Positions 1 to 5,958 of a stretch of DNA of 7,070 nucleotides are shown here, one piece after another. Below the pieces are notes generated by a model that was not told the origin of the DNA, searched no databases, and worked only from the letters and a program-made list of their open reading frames with translations. The stretch comes from Acidobacteriaceae bacterium (lineage in GTDB: Bacteria > Acidobacteriota > Terriglobia > Terriglobales > Acidobacteriaceae), in NCBI GenBank assembly GCA_003135495.1, contig PLBX01000044.1, positions 1-7,070 on the forward strand, read 5' to 3'. The position numbers and the translations under genes were made by a program. Numbering within the stretch: the stretch's first letter is position 1; each line of letters opens with the position of its first letter.

Positions 1-2099
1 TGGGCTGCGTCCCGCTTGGTGAGACTGGGAAGGTTAAACCTTGTTTCAACCAGCTTGAGCCATGCCGTGTAATCCGCGACGGTGTGCGAGACATAGTTCT
101 TCTTCGAAAATGGGGATATCACAATCAGCGGCACCCGATATCCGGTGTAAACAAAGTTACAAGTAGGCCCGGTAGTTTTGACGCAAATGTCGGGGCCATT
201 CGGAGGCGGCCCCGGCAGCAGATCTATAGGCTTTATTCCGTCGGGACTCACTGTCGGCTGGGGTGGAACGTGATCGTAGAACCCGCCGAACTCGTCCCAG
301 GTGAGTATGAATACCGAGTCCTGCCAGGAAGTGCTCCGCATCAGCCCATTAATTAAGGTGGACACGTATTGCGATCCCACCTGCACACTTCCGCCTGGAG
401 CACCGTCGTCCATGCCAGGATGTTCATCGCGTCCGCTGTTAAATCCCGCATCGATCCACGATACGGCAGGCAACGTCCCGTTTTGCGAGTCGGTCAGGAA
501 CTGCGAAACCGGCACGAAGTTCTGGGGGTACTTAGCGGCCATAGTGAATTCGTTGACGTAGCCGTCGTTAACTGGAGGCTTAGCGTAAGTAAGGTCGGTA
601 ACGTAAACTTTCCAGGTAATTCCAGCACCCTGGAGCAAATCGAAAATGGTGGGATTCGTCAGCCCACTCCGACCATACACGTGCCCCATCGAAGTGCCGG
701 CCAGCGCATACATGTGGTTCGCCGGACTCCGCGCCATGACCGGCGAAAACCATCGGTCTGAAGTGCCGAAACTGGAGGCCATGAAGTAATAAAACGGCAG
801 GTCGTCACCATCGTAGTACGCCATGGCGCGAATGCCGTTTGTGTCGCTGAATGGCGGCTGCTGGGTTCGCGCGTCATGGGCCGCGGATAACACGAACCCG
901 TCCAACGTGGCCTTGGGAGAAACCGGATTGGTCAGGTTCCAATCCACATGATCTTCATCCCACGACGGACTCGGGTTTTCGATGCACATTGAAATCATGG
1001 GAAAAGAAGCAACCATTGGACTGTTGTCGTCTACGGTGCAGTCATTGGCAGGGAAAGGAAATGCTGGGTCGCAGCCGGGGTTCGTGGGAGCGGGACCTTG
1101 CAGGGGCGGGGCGCCTTCCGTAGGATTGAATTGCGCCAGTCCATCGAACGACTGGTCTGGAATGTCATTGCTGGCCCAATACTGGCGCATCGCGCCAAAG
1201 TAGTGGTCGAGGCTCCGGTTCTCCTGAATCATAATAATGATGTGATTGAGAACGGTGATGTTTGGCGAAGTGTTAAAGGTCGCCATCACTTGCTGGTTCG
1301 TGTTTATCGTCAGCACGCAGGTGGGGCTGTTACCACTACAGCCGCCCCCTGCCCAACCCACGAAAGATGAGTTCGTGGCGGCAGTTTCCGTGAGCGTTAC
1401 CTGAGTCCCGGCGTTAAAGTTCGCGGTACATGTTGGGGCACAATTAATTCCGGAAGGGTTGCTGGAGATTGTACCCATGCCGGTTCCCGCAAGGCTCACA
1501 CTTAATACAGGTAAAAGGTTAAAGGTCGCAGTCACTTGCTGGTTCGTGTTTATCGTCAGCACGCAGGTGGGGCTGTTGTTACAGGTGCTCACTGACCAGC
1601 CCGCGAAATATGAGTTCGCCGCCGGAGTCTCGGTGAGCGTCACCTGAGTCCCAGCCTTAAAGCTCCCACTGCATGTTGGTCCGCAATCGATCCCGGACGG
1701 GTTGCTCGCGACGCCGCCCTTGCCCGTGCCGCCCAGAATCACAGTTAGCACAGGCGAAGCGCTGAATGTGGCCATCACTGAGGTATTTTGCATCAATGTC
1801 ACTTTACAGACGCCGCTGCCGCTGCAGCCGCCTGACCACCCCGCAAAAAAAGAATTCCCCATCGGAGATGCAGTGAGCAGCACTTGGGTTCCGCTAGCAA
1901 AGCTAGCGCTGCATGCTTGACCACAATTGATGCCTGCAGGATTGCTGCTGATCATCCCCCCGCCAGCACCGGCGGCTTGAACACTGAGTTGAAAGGAACC
2001 AGACGGAGAACCCGAGCTGCTGCCTCCCCCACAACCGAAAAGAACAAGGGATATCGAACTCAAACAGCAAACGAAACTATAGTATCTGTACCTGGACAT
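1..2099 (-). CDS. Lipoprotein phosphoesterase (PlcC/AcpA type) with three InlB-like repeats, 3' end outside window
   Basis: The frame runs unbroken from ATG 2099 for 699 residues and leaves the window without a stop. Residues 1-23 form a lipoprotein signal with lipobox LFGC (lipid Cys23), followed by a Gly/Ser linker. Three repeats of about 78 residues follow (36-113, 117-194, 198-276), each with the SNP(S/A)GI(N/D)C and ATF signature of divergent InlB-type repeats (PF18998). Residues about 281-699 are a phosphoesterase domain (PF04185: acid phosphatase AcpA and phospholipase C family). Visible motifs are IQENRSLDHYFG (E293, N294), MARSPANHMYALAGTS (Ser458 a candidate nucleophile), RDEHPG (H560) and LTWDEFGGFYDH (D602, E603). 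E/N and D/E pairs bind metal in this family. The near-terminal motif GYRVPLIVISPFSKK is present, so only a short C-terminal part is missing. It probably hydrolyses phosphate esters or phospholipids at the cell surface. An earlier ATG upstream meets a stop quickly. The ribosome binding site is weak (AAAGAAAGAA, distant). Confidence 0.9.
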   Translation of the reverse strand, partial: MSRYRYYSFVCCLSSISLVLFGCGGGSSSGSPSGSFQLSVQAAGAGGGMISSNPAGINCGQACSASFASGTQVLLTASPMGNSFFAGWSGGCSGSGVCKVTLMQNTSVMATFSASPVLTVILGGTGKGGVASNPSGIDCGPTCSGSFKAGTQVTLTETPAANSYFAGWSVSTCNNSPTCVLTINTNQQVTATFNLLPVLSVSLAGTGMGTISSNPSGINCAPTCTANFNAGTQVTLTETAATNSSFVGWAGGGCSGNSPTCVLTINTNQQVMATFNTSPNITVLNHIIIMIQENRSLDHYFGAMRQYWASNDIPDQSFDGLAQFNPTEGAPPLQGPAPTNPGCDPAFPFPANDCTVDDNSPMVASFPMISMCIENPSPSWDEDHVDWNLTNPVSPKATLDGFVLSAAHDARTQQPPFSDTNGIRAMAYYDGDDLPFYYFMASSFGTSDRWFSPVMARSPANHMYALAGTSMGHVYGRSGLTNPTIFDLLQGAGITWKVYVTDLTYAKPPVNDGYVNEFTMAAKYPQNFVPVSQFLTDSQNGTLPAVSWIDAGFNSGRDEHPGMDDGAPGGSVQVGSQYVSTLINGLMRSTSWQDSVFILTWDEFGGFYDHVPPQPTVSPDGIKPIDLLPGPPPNGPDICVKTTGPTCNFVYTGYRVPLIVISPFSKKNYVSHTVADYTAWLKLVETRFNLPSLTKRDAA
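1272..1508 (-). repeat. InlB-like repeat 3 in the phosphoesterase
   Basis: Residues 198-276. Cysteines are at 220, 224, 254 and 261. It is followed within about five residues by the catalytic domain. The offset from repeat 2 is 246 bases (82 codons). Confidence 0.82.
1518..1751 (-). repeat. InlB-like repeat 2 in the phosphoesterase
   Basis: Residues 117-194. Cysteines are at 139, 143, 173 and 179, in the pattern SNPSGIDCGPTC followed by STCNNSPTC. The last 60 bases (1518-1577) match the end of repeat 3 at 58 of 60 positions. Confidence 0.82.
1761..1994 (-). repeat. InlB-like repeat 1 in the phosphoesterase
   Basis: Residues 36-113 of the lipoprotein. It has four cysteines (59, 63, 92, 98) at positions matched in the other two copies, and ends VMATFS. 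It is the most divergent of the three copies. These modules are usually stalk or surface-binding units. Confidence 0.8.
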
Positions 2100-2251
2100 A
2101 GGCCACACGTTCTTTCTTTATCGCGTATTAGTGTTGTGAATTCAGTGAATACATAAAGCGCGGACGCAAACGAATATTGAATCCACGATTCGCCCACTCG
2201 CCCTGAGGTCTGCCGCCTACCGATGCCGATTGGCATGCGCTTGTGTTACCC
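2100..2251. other. Spacer between protease and phosphoesterase genes with small inverted repeats
   Basis: No gene is visible in these 152 bases. ATGCC-GATT-GGCAT (2223-2236) forms a short hairpin 15 bases after the protease stop but has no T-run. GAATC-CAC-GATTC (2179-2191) is a second perfect five-base hairpin. TGAATTCA (2137-2144) is an eight-base palindrome. No convincing promoter was found for the phosphoesterase. Confidence 0.4.
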
Positions 2252-3181
2252 CTATTGTCTGCCGTCTCTTGACTCAAGCCGGATACGTCGGTCCTTGCTG
2301 TCGAGCGTCACCACGAACCGTTGGAGGATTTCACGTCCAATGTTGCCGAAAGCCATGTCGTCGATAAACCGGATTTGCGGGTGATTCATCGTGAACTGAC
2401 CGAGCTTGGCCACGCCTTTCAGGGTTGCCACGGTAATATCCGACTCACCGTCCCCGGTGTTTGTTTTAGTTCTAGGGACCGCCACCGGTTTGCTCGCAAG
2501 CCGCAGCAGGTCGGCGTACCTCTCAGGAAGGTCGATGCCAGAAGCTAACCCCAAATTCAGGGCAACGTCCAGTTTCAGGCCGTTCAAGGTGAGTGGCACG
2601 GACGGCAGGGCACCCTCTGCATCCCATTCAAATATGGTCCGACCATCAACGGCAGGAAGCTCTCCACGCCGCAGTTCGATTCGCTTCTTGGGGTAATCAA
2701 GAGTGACGAGCAGACCGGGGAACGAAGCGGCATTCAGGACACCCTGAGGTATTTGGTTTCCTGTCCACACCGTGGATACGTCCGCCGAGACCGCAAGAAG
2801 ACCAAAGATCTCTGCCTCTCCCAACTCGAGTTTGTCGATTCGAGTCACGGTCACTCGGGCGGGCGCAGCCGCCCCGGGTCGCCCGGCAACCGCCTGGCCC
2901 ATGTCCGGGAGCCCGAGTTCGTGCGCCAGTTCCTTGCTAACCACGGTTCCGGTGACGCCCGTATCGAGAGCGAACCGGAAAGGTCCCTTACCGTTGACAC
3001 GCACACTTACGACGGGCCGGCCGCCGAATAGCTCCATGGGGACGACTGTCTTCGGCACGCGAAGTTCGATTCGCGCCGGGGGCGGAGGGGCACGGCGAAC
3101 GACCTCTTGAGCACTGGCAGTCGAGGTTTGCAGGAGAATCAATGCCAGAAGGCCGCCGATGCATACCGGATGTTCTTTCAT
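2252..3181 (-). CDS. Secreted retropepsin-like aspartyl protease, two-lobed
   Basis: Read from the ATG at 3181 this is a 309-residue exported protein. MKEHPVCIGGLLALILL begins a signal peptide that ends with the cleavage motif ASA|Q at residues 22-25, which is the main reason for this start. A proline-rich stretch (RAPPPPA) follows, then a retropepsin-like lobe with the catalytic motif FALDTGVTGT (Asp73) and the flap-side pattern GVLNAASFPG with LDYPKKRIEL. A second similar lobe follows, in which the matching position reads VALNLGLASGIDLP, so Asn209 stands where Asp is expected. It closes with the hallmark GNIGREIL. It resembles the Asp_protease_2 (PF13650) group, whose substrates are mostly unknown. 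With one Asp missing, activity would need dimerisation through the first lobe, or the protein may only bind peptides. The frame stays open upstream to 3583. A weak GGGCGAG lies just before this ATG. The fold call is good; function is uncertain. Confidence 0.8.
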   Translation of the reverse strand: MKEHPVCIGGLLALILLQTSTASAQEVVRRAPPPPARIELRVPKTVVPMELFGGRPVVSVRVNGKGPFRFALDTGVTGTVVSKELAHELGLPDMGQAVAGRPGAAAPARVTVTRIDKLELGEAEIFGLLAVSADVSTVWTGNQIPQGVLNAASFPGLLVTLDYPKKRIELRRGELPAVDGRTIFEWDAEGALPSVPLTLNGLKLDVALNLGLASGIDLPERYADLLRLASKPVAVPRTKTNTGDGESDITVATLKGVAKLGQFTMNHPQIRFIDDMAFGNIGREILQRFVVTLDSKDRRIRLESRDGRQ

Positions 3182-3583
3182 TGCTCGCCCGATATATCTT
3201 TGGATACTCGACCAAGGTCGCTCTTCTCCTGCTCGGTCCCTGAAACACCGACAGGAGATCTTTGTCCTTGACATCGCCTTCGGTTTTATCGAGGGCAGCC
3301 CCACCTGAGCGATCTTTTGCTGGCAAGCAGAGGGGCACGACACGGAATTCCTTGCAAACCTTGGGTGATCGGCGCAAACATGGGATGTAAACTCTTCGTC
3401 GCGCTGCAACTCGAAGTTGCGCATGATTTCATCGAAAGATGTGCCGGTGGGAGCACCAGAAGGTTCAAACCGCCAGCCACATTCGGAGCAACCAAAACCC
3501 AAAAAATGCTGTTGCTCAATCCATACCAGCGTTCGGTTCATGGCCGCCCTTTGCGGGAGTCGGCCACAGTTTGCGGTATTCAC
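3182..3583 (-). CDS. Small Cys-motif protein, open in frame into the protease gene
   Basis: This is the upstream part of one uninterrupted frame that continues into the protease. Residues 1-75 look like a complete small protein: MNRTLVWIEQQHFLGFG, then CSECGW (C32, C35), then FDEIMRNFELQRDEEF, then HVCADHPR (H68, C70, H73). The Cys/His set could bind a metal, but that is inference. I recognise the W-E-(Q)-H-x-x-G-x-x-C-x-x-C-x-W style as a short hypothetical family common in acidobacteria, function unknown. Two starts are possible: GTG at 3583 with AAGAGG eight bases upstream, or ATG at 3541 with AAGGG five bases upstream. After about residue 75 the composition becomes Cys- and Arg-rich and unlike a protein (residues 76-134), which suggests spacer that happens to lack a stop, or a frameshift that removed the original stop. 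Whether a fused 443-residue product is made is undecided. Confidence 0.55.
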
Positions 3584-3602
3584 TTTGAGTGCCTCTTGCG
3601 AA

Positions 3603-3608
3603 GTATTA
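3603..3608 (-). promoter_or_regulatory. Candidate -10 element for the 3583 reading frame
   Basis: TAATAC on the minus strand lies 25 bases downstream of the CRP-like palindrome and about 20 bases upstream of GTG 3583. It has only three of six consensus bases; its position relative to the palindrome is the main support. Confidence 0.3.
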
Positions 3609-3632
3609 GAGAATCCTCCTTGCCTCTCTGTC

Positions 3633-3648
3633 TGTGACTTTCATCACA
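3633..3648. promoter_or_regulatory. Exact CRP/FNR-superfamily-type palindrome
   Basis: TGTGA-CTTTCA-TCACA is a perfect match to the TGTGA-N6-TCACA operator recognised by CRP-type regulators. Its centre (3640.5) is about 44 bases before an inferred transcription start that uses the candidate -10 TAATAC (minus strand, 3603-3608). This is close to a class II activator position. The corresponding -35 region (about 3626-3631) is poor, as expected of an activator-dependent promoter. It would control the small Cys-motif protein and possibly the protease. Confidence 0.55.
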
Positions 3649-3746
3649 TATCGCCGCTCGTAGAAGTGAGCACGGAGCAACGAAATCGGCATTGCTGTTG
3701 TAACATCGCATTTCACTAACAACCGTCAATTAGTGCCTCCGTCAGG

Positions 3747-3767
3747 AAAAAGGTGGGCTGGCCGCCC
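3747..3767 (-). terminator. Possible weak intrinsic terminator after the barrel gene
   Basis: Starting seven bases after the TAG stop, the transcript would read GGGC-GGCCA-GCCC, then ACC and five T residues. The stem is only four GC pairs, so termination would be modest. Placement directly after the last gene of the pair favours it. Confidence 0.35.
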
Positions 3768-3773
3768 CGAGCA

Positions 3774-5918
3774 CTACCAGACTCTCCCGAAGAAAACCGT
3801 ATACGATTGCAACGTCCCGTTCACGTCGGGACGAACGCCGGTTGTGTTCCAGATCGTGTTGTCGGTGTAGCTGCCGTAGTTAAAACGGAGACCACCGTCA
3901 AAACCGGAACGGAAGTGGTAATTGCCAGTGGCTCCGACAAGAGTTTGCGGGACGTTCACCTGGGAGACCGGGCCTGCGCCAGTTCCGAGCGCATTGGAGA
4001 AAGCGGTAGTGAAGGCAGCTTCAGAAGTGTAGCCAGCGACGGAAACGGCTCCTGGAAAGTATGGATAAGCTGCCGCATTGAGGTCGGGACGCCAGCCGCT
4101 GTGGGCTAGCGATCGAGCGACGTTAAGGCTGAGGCCCAGACGCTTCTTCAGTTCATATGTGGAGTGAATGGAAAAAGTCTGGCTCAACTGCTTGTAAGGA
4201 ACAAGAGGTTGAGTATAGACGCCGACAGCGGCATCGTTGGCAAGCTGCATATCGGTGCGCAGATTGTCTTGTAAGTAAGTGTACGCACCCCCGATGCTCC
4301 AATTCTGCACCGGCTTCATGGTCACGAAAATAGAATCGGTGTAGAGGTGGTTCGTGCGCTGGATTACAGGGAACGACTTTTGCAGGATCATGCTGCCATC
4401 GTTGCCGACGGTGAGCCAGTGCAAGGGAGTAAAGGTAACGTCACCGTACAAGCGGTTATTGGTATGTGGGTCGGTGACATAACCCGGATCGTGCGTGCCA
4501 GTCCACTCGTATCCGACCATTGCATTCCACAATTGCGCGCTGTGGTAGTGCAGGTTCGCACCAACGACGTTGCTGAAGGTCACCGGGACAATGTAGAGAG
4601 GGTCGGTATTATCAGGGGAAGAAAACTGCGGCCACAGAGTAGAATTTGACCGCGTAATGTTGGTGCGGGTGTAGTGCGTCTCCAGGTTGAACTGTTTTGA
4701 GAAGCGATAAGCCAACTTCAGACCCGCCCAATGGCGGTGCAGTGATGGATTGCCAAAAGCGTAAAACACAGCAGGGTCAGCCAGGGAATAGGACGAGACA
4801 AACTCATTAATAAGATTTTGCTGATGATAGTCAACCACCGCTCGCAGTTGCGAAATCGGATTCCAAATTAGTGTGGCATCAGCATTGAAAGCGTTTTGGG
4901 AATGATTGTCGGTGACGAGGACTCGCGGGTCAGACGGGGTAAATGAATTATTCGTTCGCGCGTAGTTGACGTCGCCGTTGAAGGTCAGGTGATGGGAAAC
5001 GGCCATGGTGATCTGCAGCGAGTCGACTTGCGTTTGATTGCTGGGCAACACGCTGTGAACATAGTAACCCGCTGGGGTGTAGGGAATGTTTTCGCTAGTG
5101 GGTATGTCGCCAGCGGTTCCGTAGATGTCATTAGGATTCTGCAGGCGGTCGTTGAAGCTGCGAAACTCATGCTGATATACGACCTTCAGAAGATTTCCTA
5201 AGTTGACTTCTGCGCCCCCGGCGATGTTTCGAGTCGTATAGTTCAGGGTGCGGTACTGGGAAGCAGAGTGGCAGTTGGCGCACCCGCTGTTGTCGATTGG
5301 AACCACCCCATCCCCGCCCATGTCGAAGTACTGCATCTGGCTGTCCCCGTCGCGCGCCTGCCAACCTCCTTTGACAAACAACTTGACCGGAATCGCTGGC
5401 AACTGAACTTTGGCGGAAGCATTGTTTATCCTGCGTTTTACTCCCAGCAATGAATCCGGAGTGACCGAGTCGATGCGAATGATGTCTGGAGAAATAATGG
5501 ACGCTCCGAAATAGGAGTTGTCGTCGAGGTGACGGATGAAAGCGCGATTGTCGAGGCTGAAGTCAAGCCACTTCCCAAAGGTGATCCGCGATTTCAAGTT
5601 GTAGTCGTCCTGCGAGATTATGTCCCAGGTTGACTTGATGGTGAGGTGATTTGGAACGTTCACATAGTTGAACGACAAATCACCGCCCAGCGATTGTTGA
5701 AGGCTGTCATATTCGCCGACCCGGCCCGAGTATCCGCTGGTGCTGAGAAATCGGTATTGCGGAAGCATCACGGTGAGATGGTATTCGACGTCGGGTACAT
5801 TCTCTGGCGTTTGCGAAGTGCCGGGGCTGGTCTGCTGCCCCAGCAACGGAAACGGCACTGCCACAACTATAAGTGCAACCATAACTGCAATTATGAGGAG
5901 TGCGGAAAGCCTGTTCAT
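3774..5918 (-). CDS. MtrB/PioB-type outer membrane beta-barrel with its own CXXCH motif
   Basis: This 714-residue protein is most likely the outer membrane sleeve that holds the upstream decaheme cytochrome. Length is close to Shewanella MtrB (about 697). A signal peptide covers about residues 1-28 (MNRLSALLIIAVMVAL onwards, cut near LLGQQ). The rest alternates polar and hydrophobic residues in many amphipathic strands rich in Tyr, Asn and aromatic residues, and ends YTVFFGRVW, a typical terminal barrel strand with aromatic last residue. The ATG at 5918 is chosen because AAGGAG lies seven bases upstream and the signal peptide begins there. The open frame extends to 6170, but that part overlaps the cytochrome and looks non-coding. 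Oddity: the N-terminal CXXC of Shewanella MtrB is absent. The only two cysteines, C213 and C216, form CANCH (213-217) in a long loop at about 188-228. The barrel class is firm. The MtrB/PioB assignment rests on length, context and general sequence character. Confidence 0.86.
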   Translation of the reverse strand: MNRLSALLIIAVMVALIVVAVPFPLLGQQTSPGTSQTPENVPDVEYHLTVMLPQYRFLSTSGYSGRVGEYDSLQQSLGGDLSFNYVNVPNHLTIKSTWDIISQDDYNLKSRITFGKWLDFSLDNRAFIRHLDDNSYFGASIISPDIIRIDSVTPDSLLGVKRRINNASAKVQLPAIPVKLFVKGGWQARDGDSQMQYFDMGGDGVVPIDNSGCANCHSASQYRTLNYTTRNIAGGAEVNLGNLLKVVYQHEFRSFNDRLQNPNDIYGTAGDIPTSENIPYTPAGYYVHSVLPSNQTQVDSLQITMAVSHHLTFNGDVNYARTNNSFTPSDPRVLVTDNHSQNAFNADATLIWNPISQLRAVVDYHQQNLINEFVSSYSLADPAVFYAFGNPSLHRHWAGLKLAYRFSKQFNLETHYTRTNITRSNSTLWPQFSSPDNTDPLYIVPVTFSNVVGANLHYHSAQLWNAMVGYEWTGTHDPGYVTDPHTNNRLYGDVTFTPLHWLTVGNDGSMILQKSFPVIQRTNHLYTDSIFVTMKPVQNWSIGGAYTYLQDNLRTDMQLANDAAVGVYTQPLVPYKQLSQTFSIHSTYELKKRLGLSLNVARSLAHSGWRPDLNAAAYPYFPGAVSVAGYTSEAAFTTAFSNALGTGAGPVSQVNVPQTLVGATGNYHFRSGFDGGLRFNYGSYTDNTIWNTTGVRPDVNGTLQSYTVFFGRVW
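5268..5282 (-). other. CXXCH heme-attachment motif inside the barrel gene
   Basis: The codons TGC GCC AAC TGC CAC encode C213-A-N-C216-H217 of the barrel protein. These are the only two cysteines in its 714 residues. The motif is the standard covalent heme c attachment site. The signal peptide would deliver the chain to the periplasm, where heme is attached. Confidence 0.75.
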
Positions 5919-5925
5919 TGCGTAA

Positions 5926-5931
5926 CTCCTT
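5926..5931 (-). promoter_or_regulatory. Strong ribosome binding site of the barrel gene
   Basis: AAGGAG seven bases before ATG 5918. It fixes the start of the barrel gene, because the frame is open well beyond this point into the cytochrome gene. Confidence 0.85.
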
Positions 5932-5958
5932 GCCCTAACCAGCCCTTCTAACCAGGTA

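Noticed and set aside
369..761. Plus-strand open frames across 1-2100
   Set aside because: They are antisense to the continuous phosphoesterase frame, which carries all family motifs in order.
2135..2150. TGTGA half-site upstream of the phosphoesterase
   Set aside because: The matching TCACA half is absent at the required spacing.
2988..3377. 129-residue minus-strand frame overlapping the protease start
   Set aside because: Part of it (about 3240-3310) looks somewhat protein-like, but most overlaps the protease signal peptide and first lobe in another phase and becomes Arg/Cys/Ser-rich. It is kept only as a hint of a possible frameshift.
3615..3621. Perfect AAGGAGG on the minus strand
   Set aside because: No start codon follows at a useful distance (the next codons include TAA). 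With the inferred -10 at 3603-3608 it would lie in the promoter spacer and not in the mRNA.
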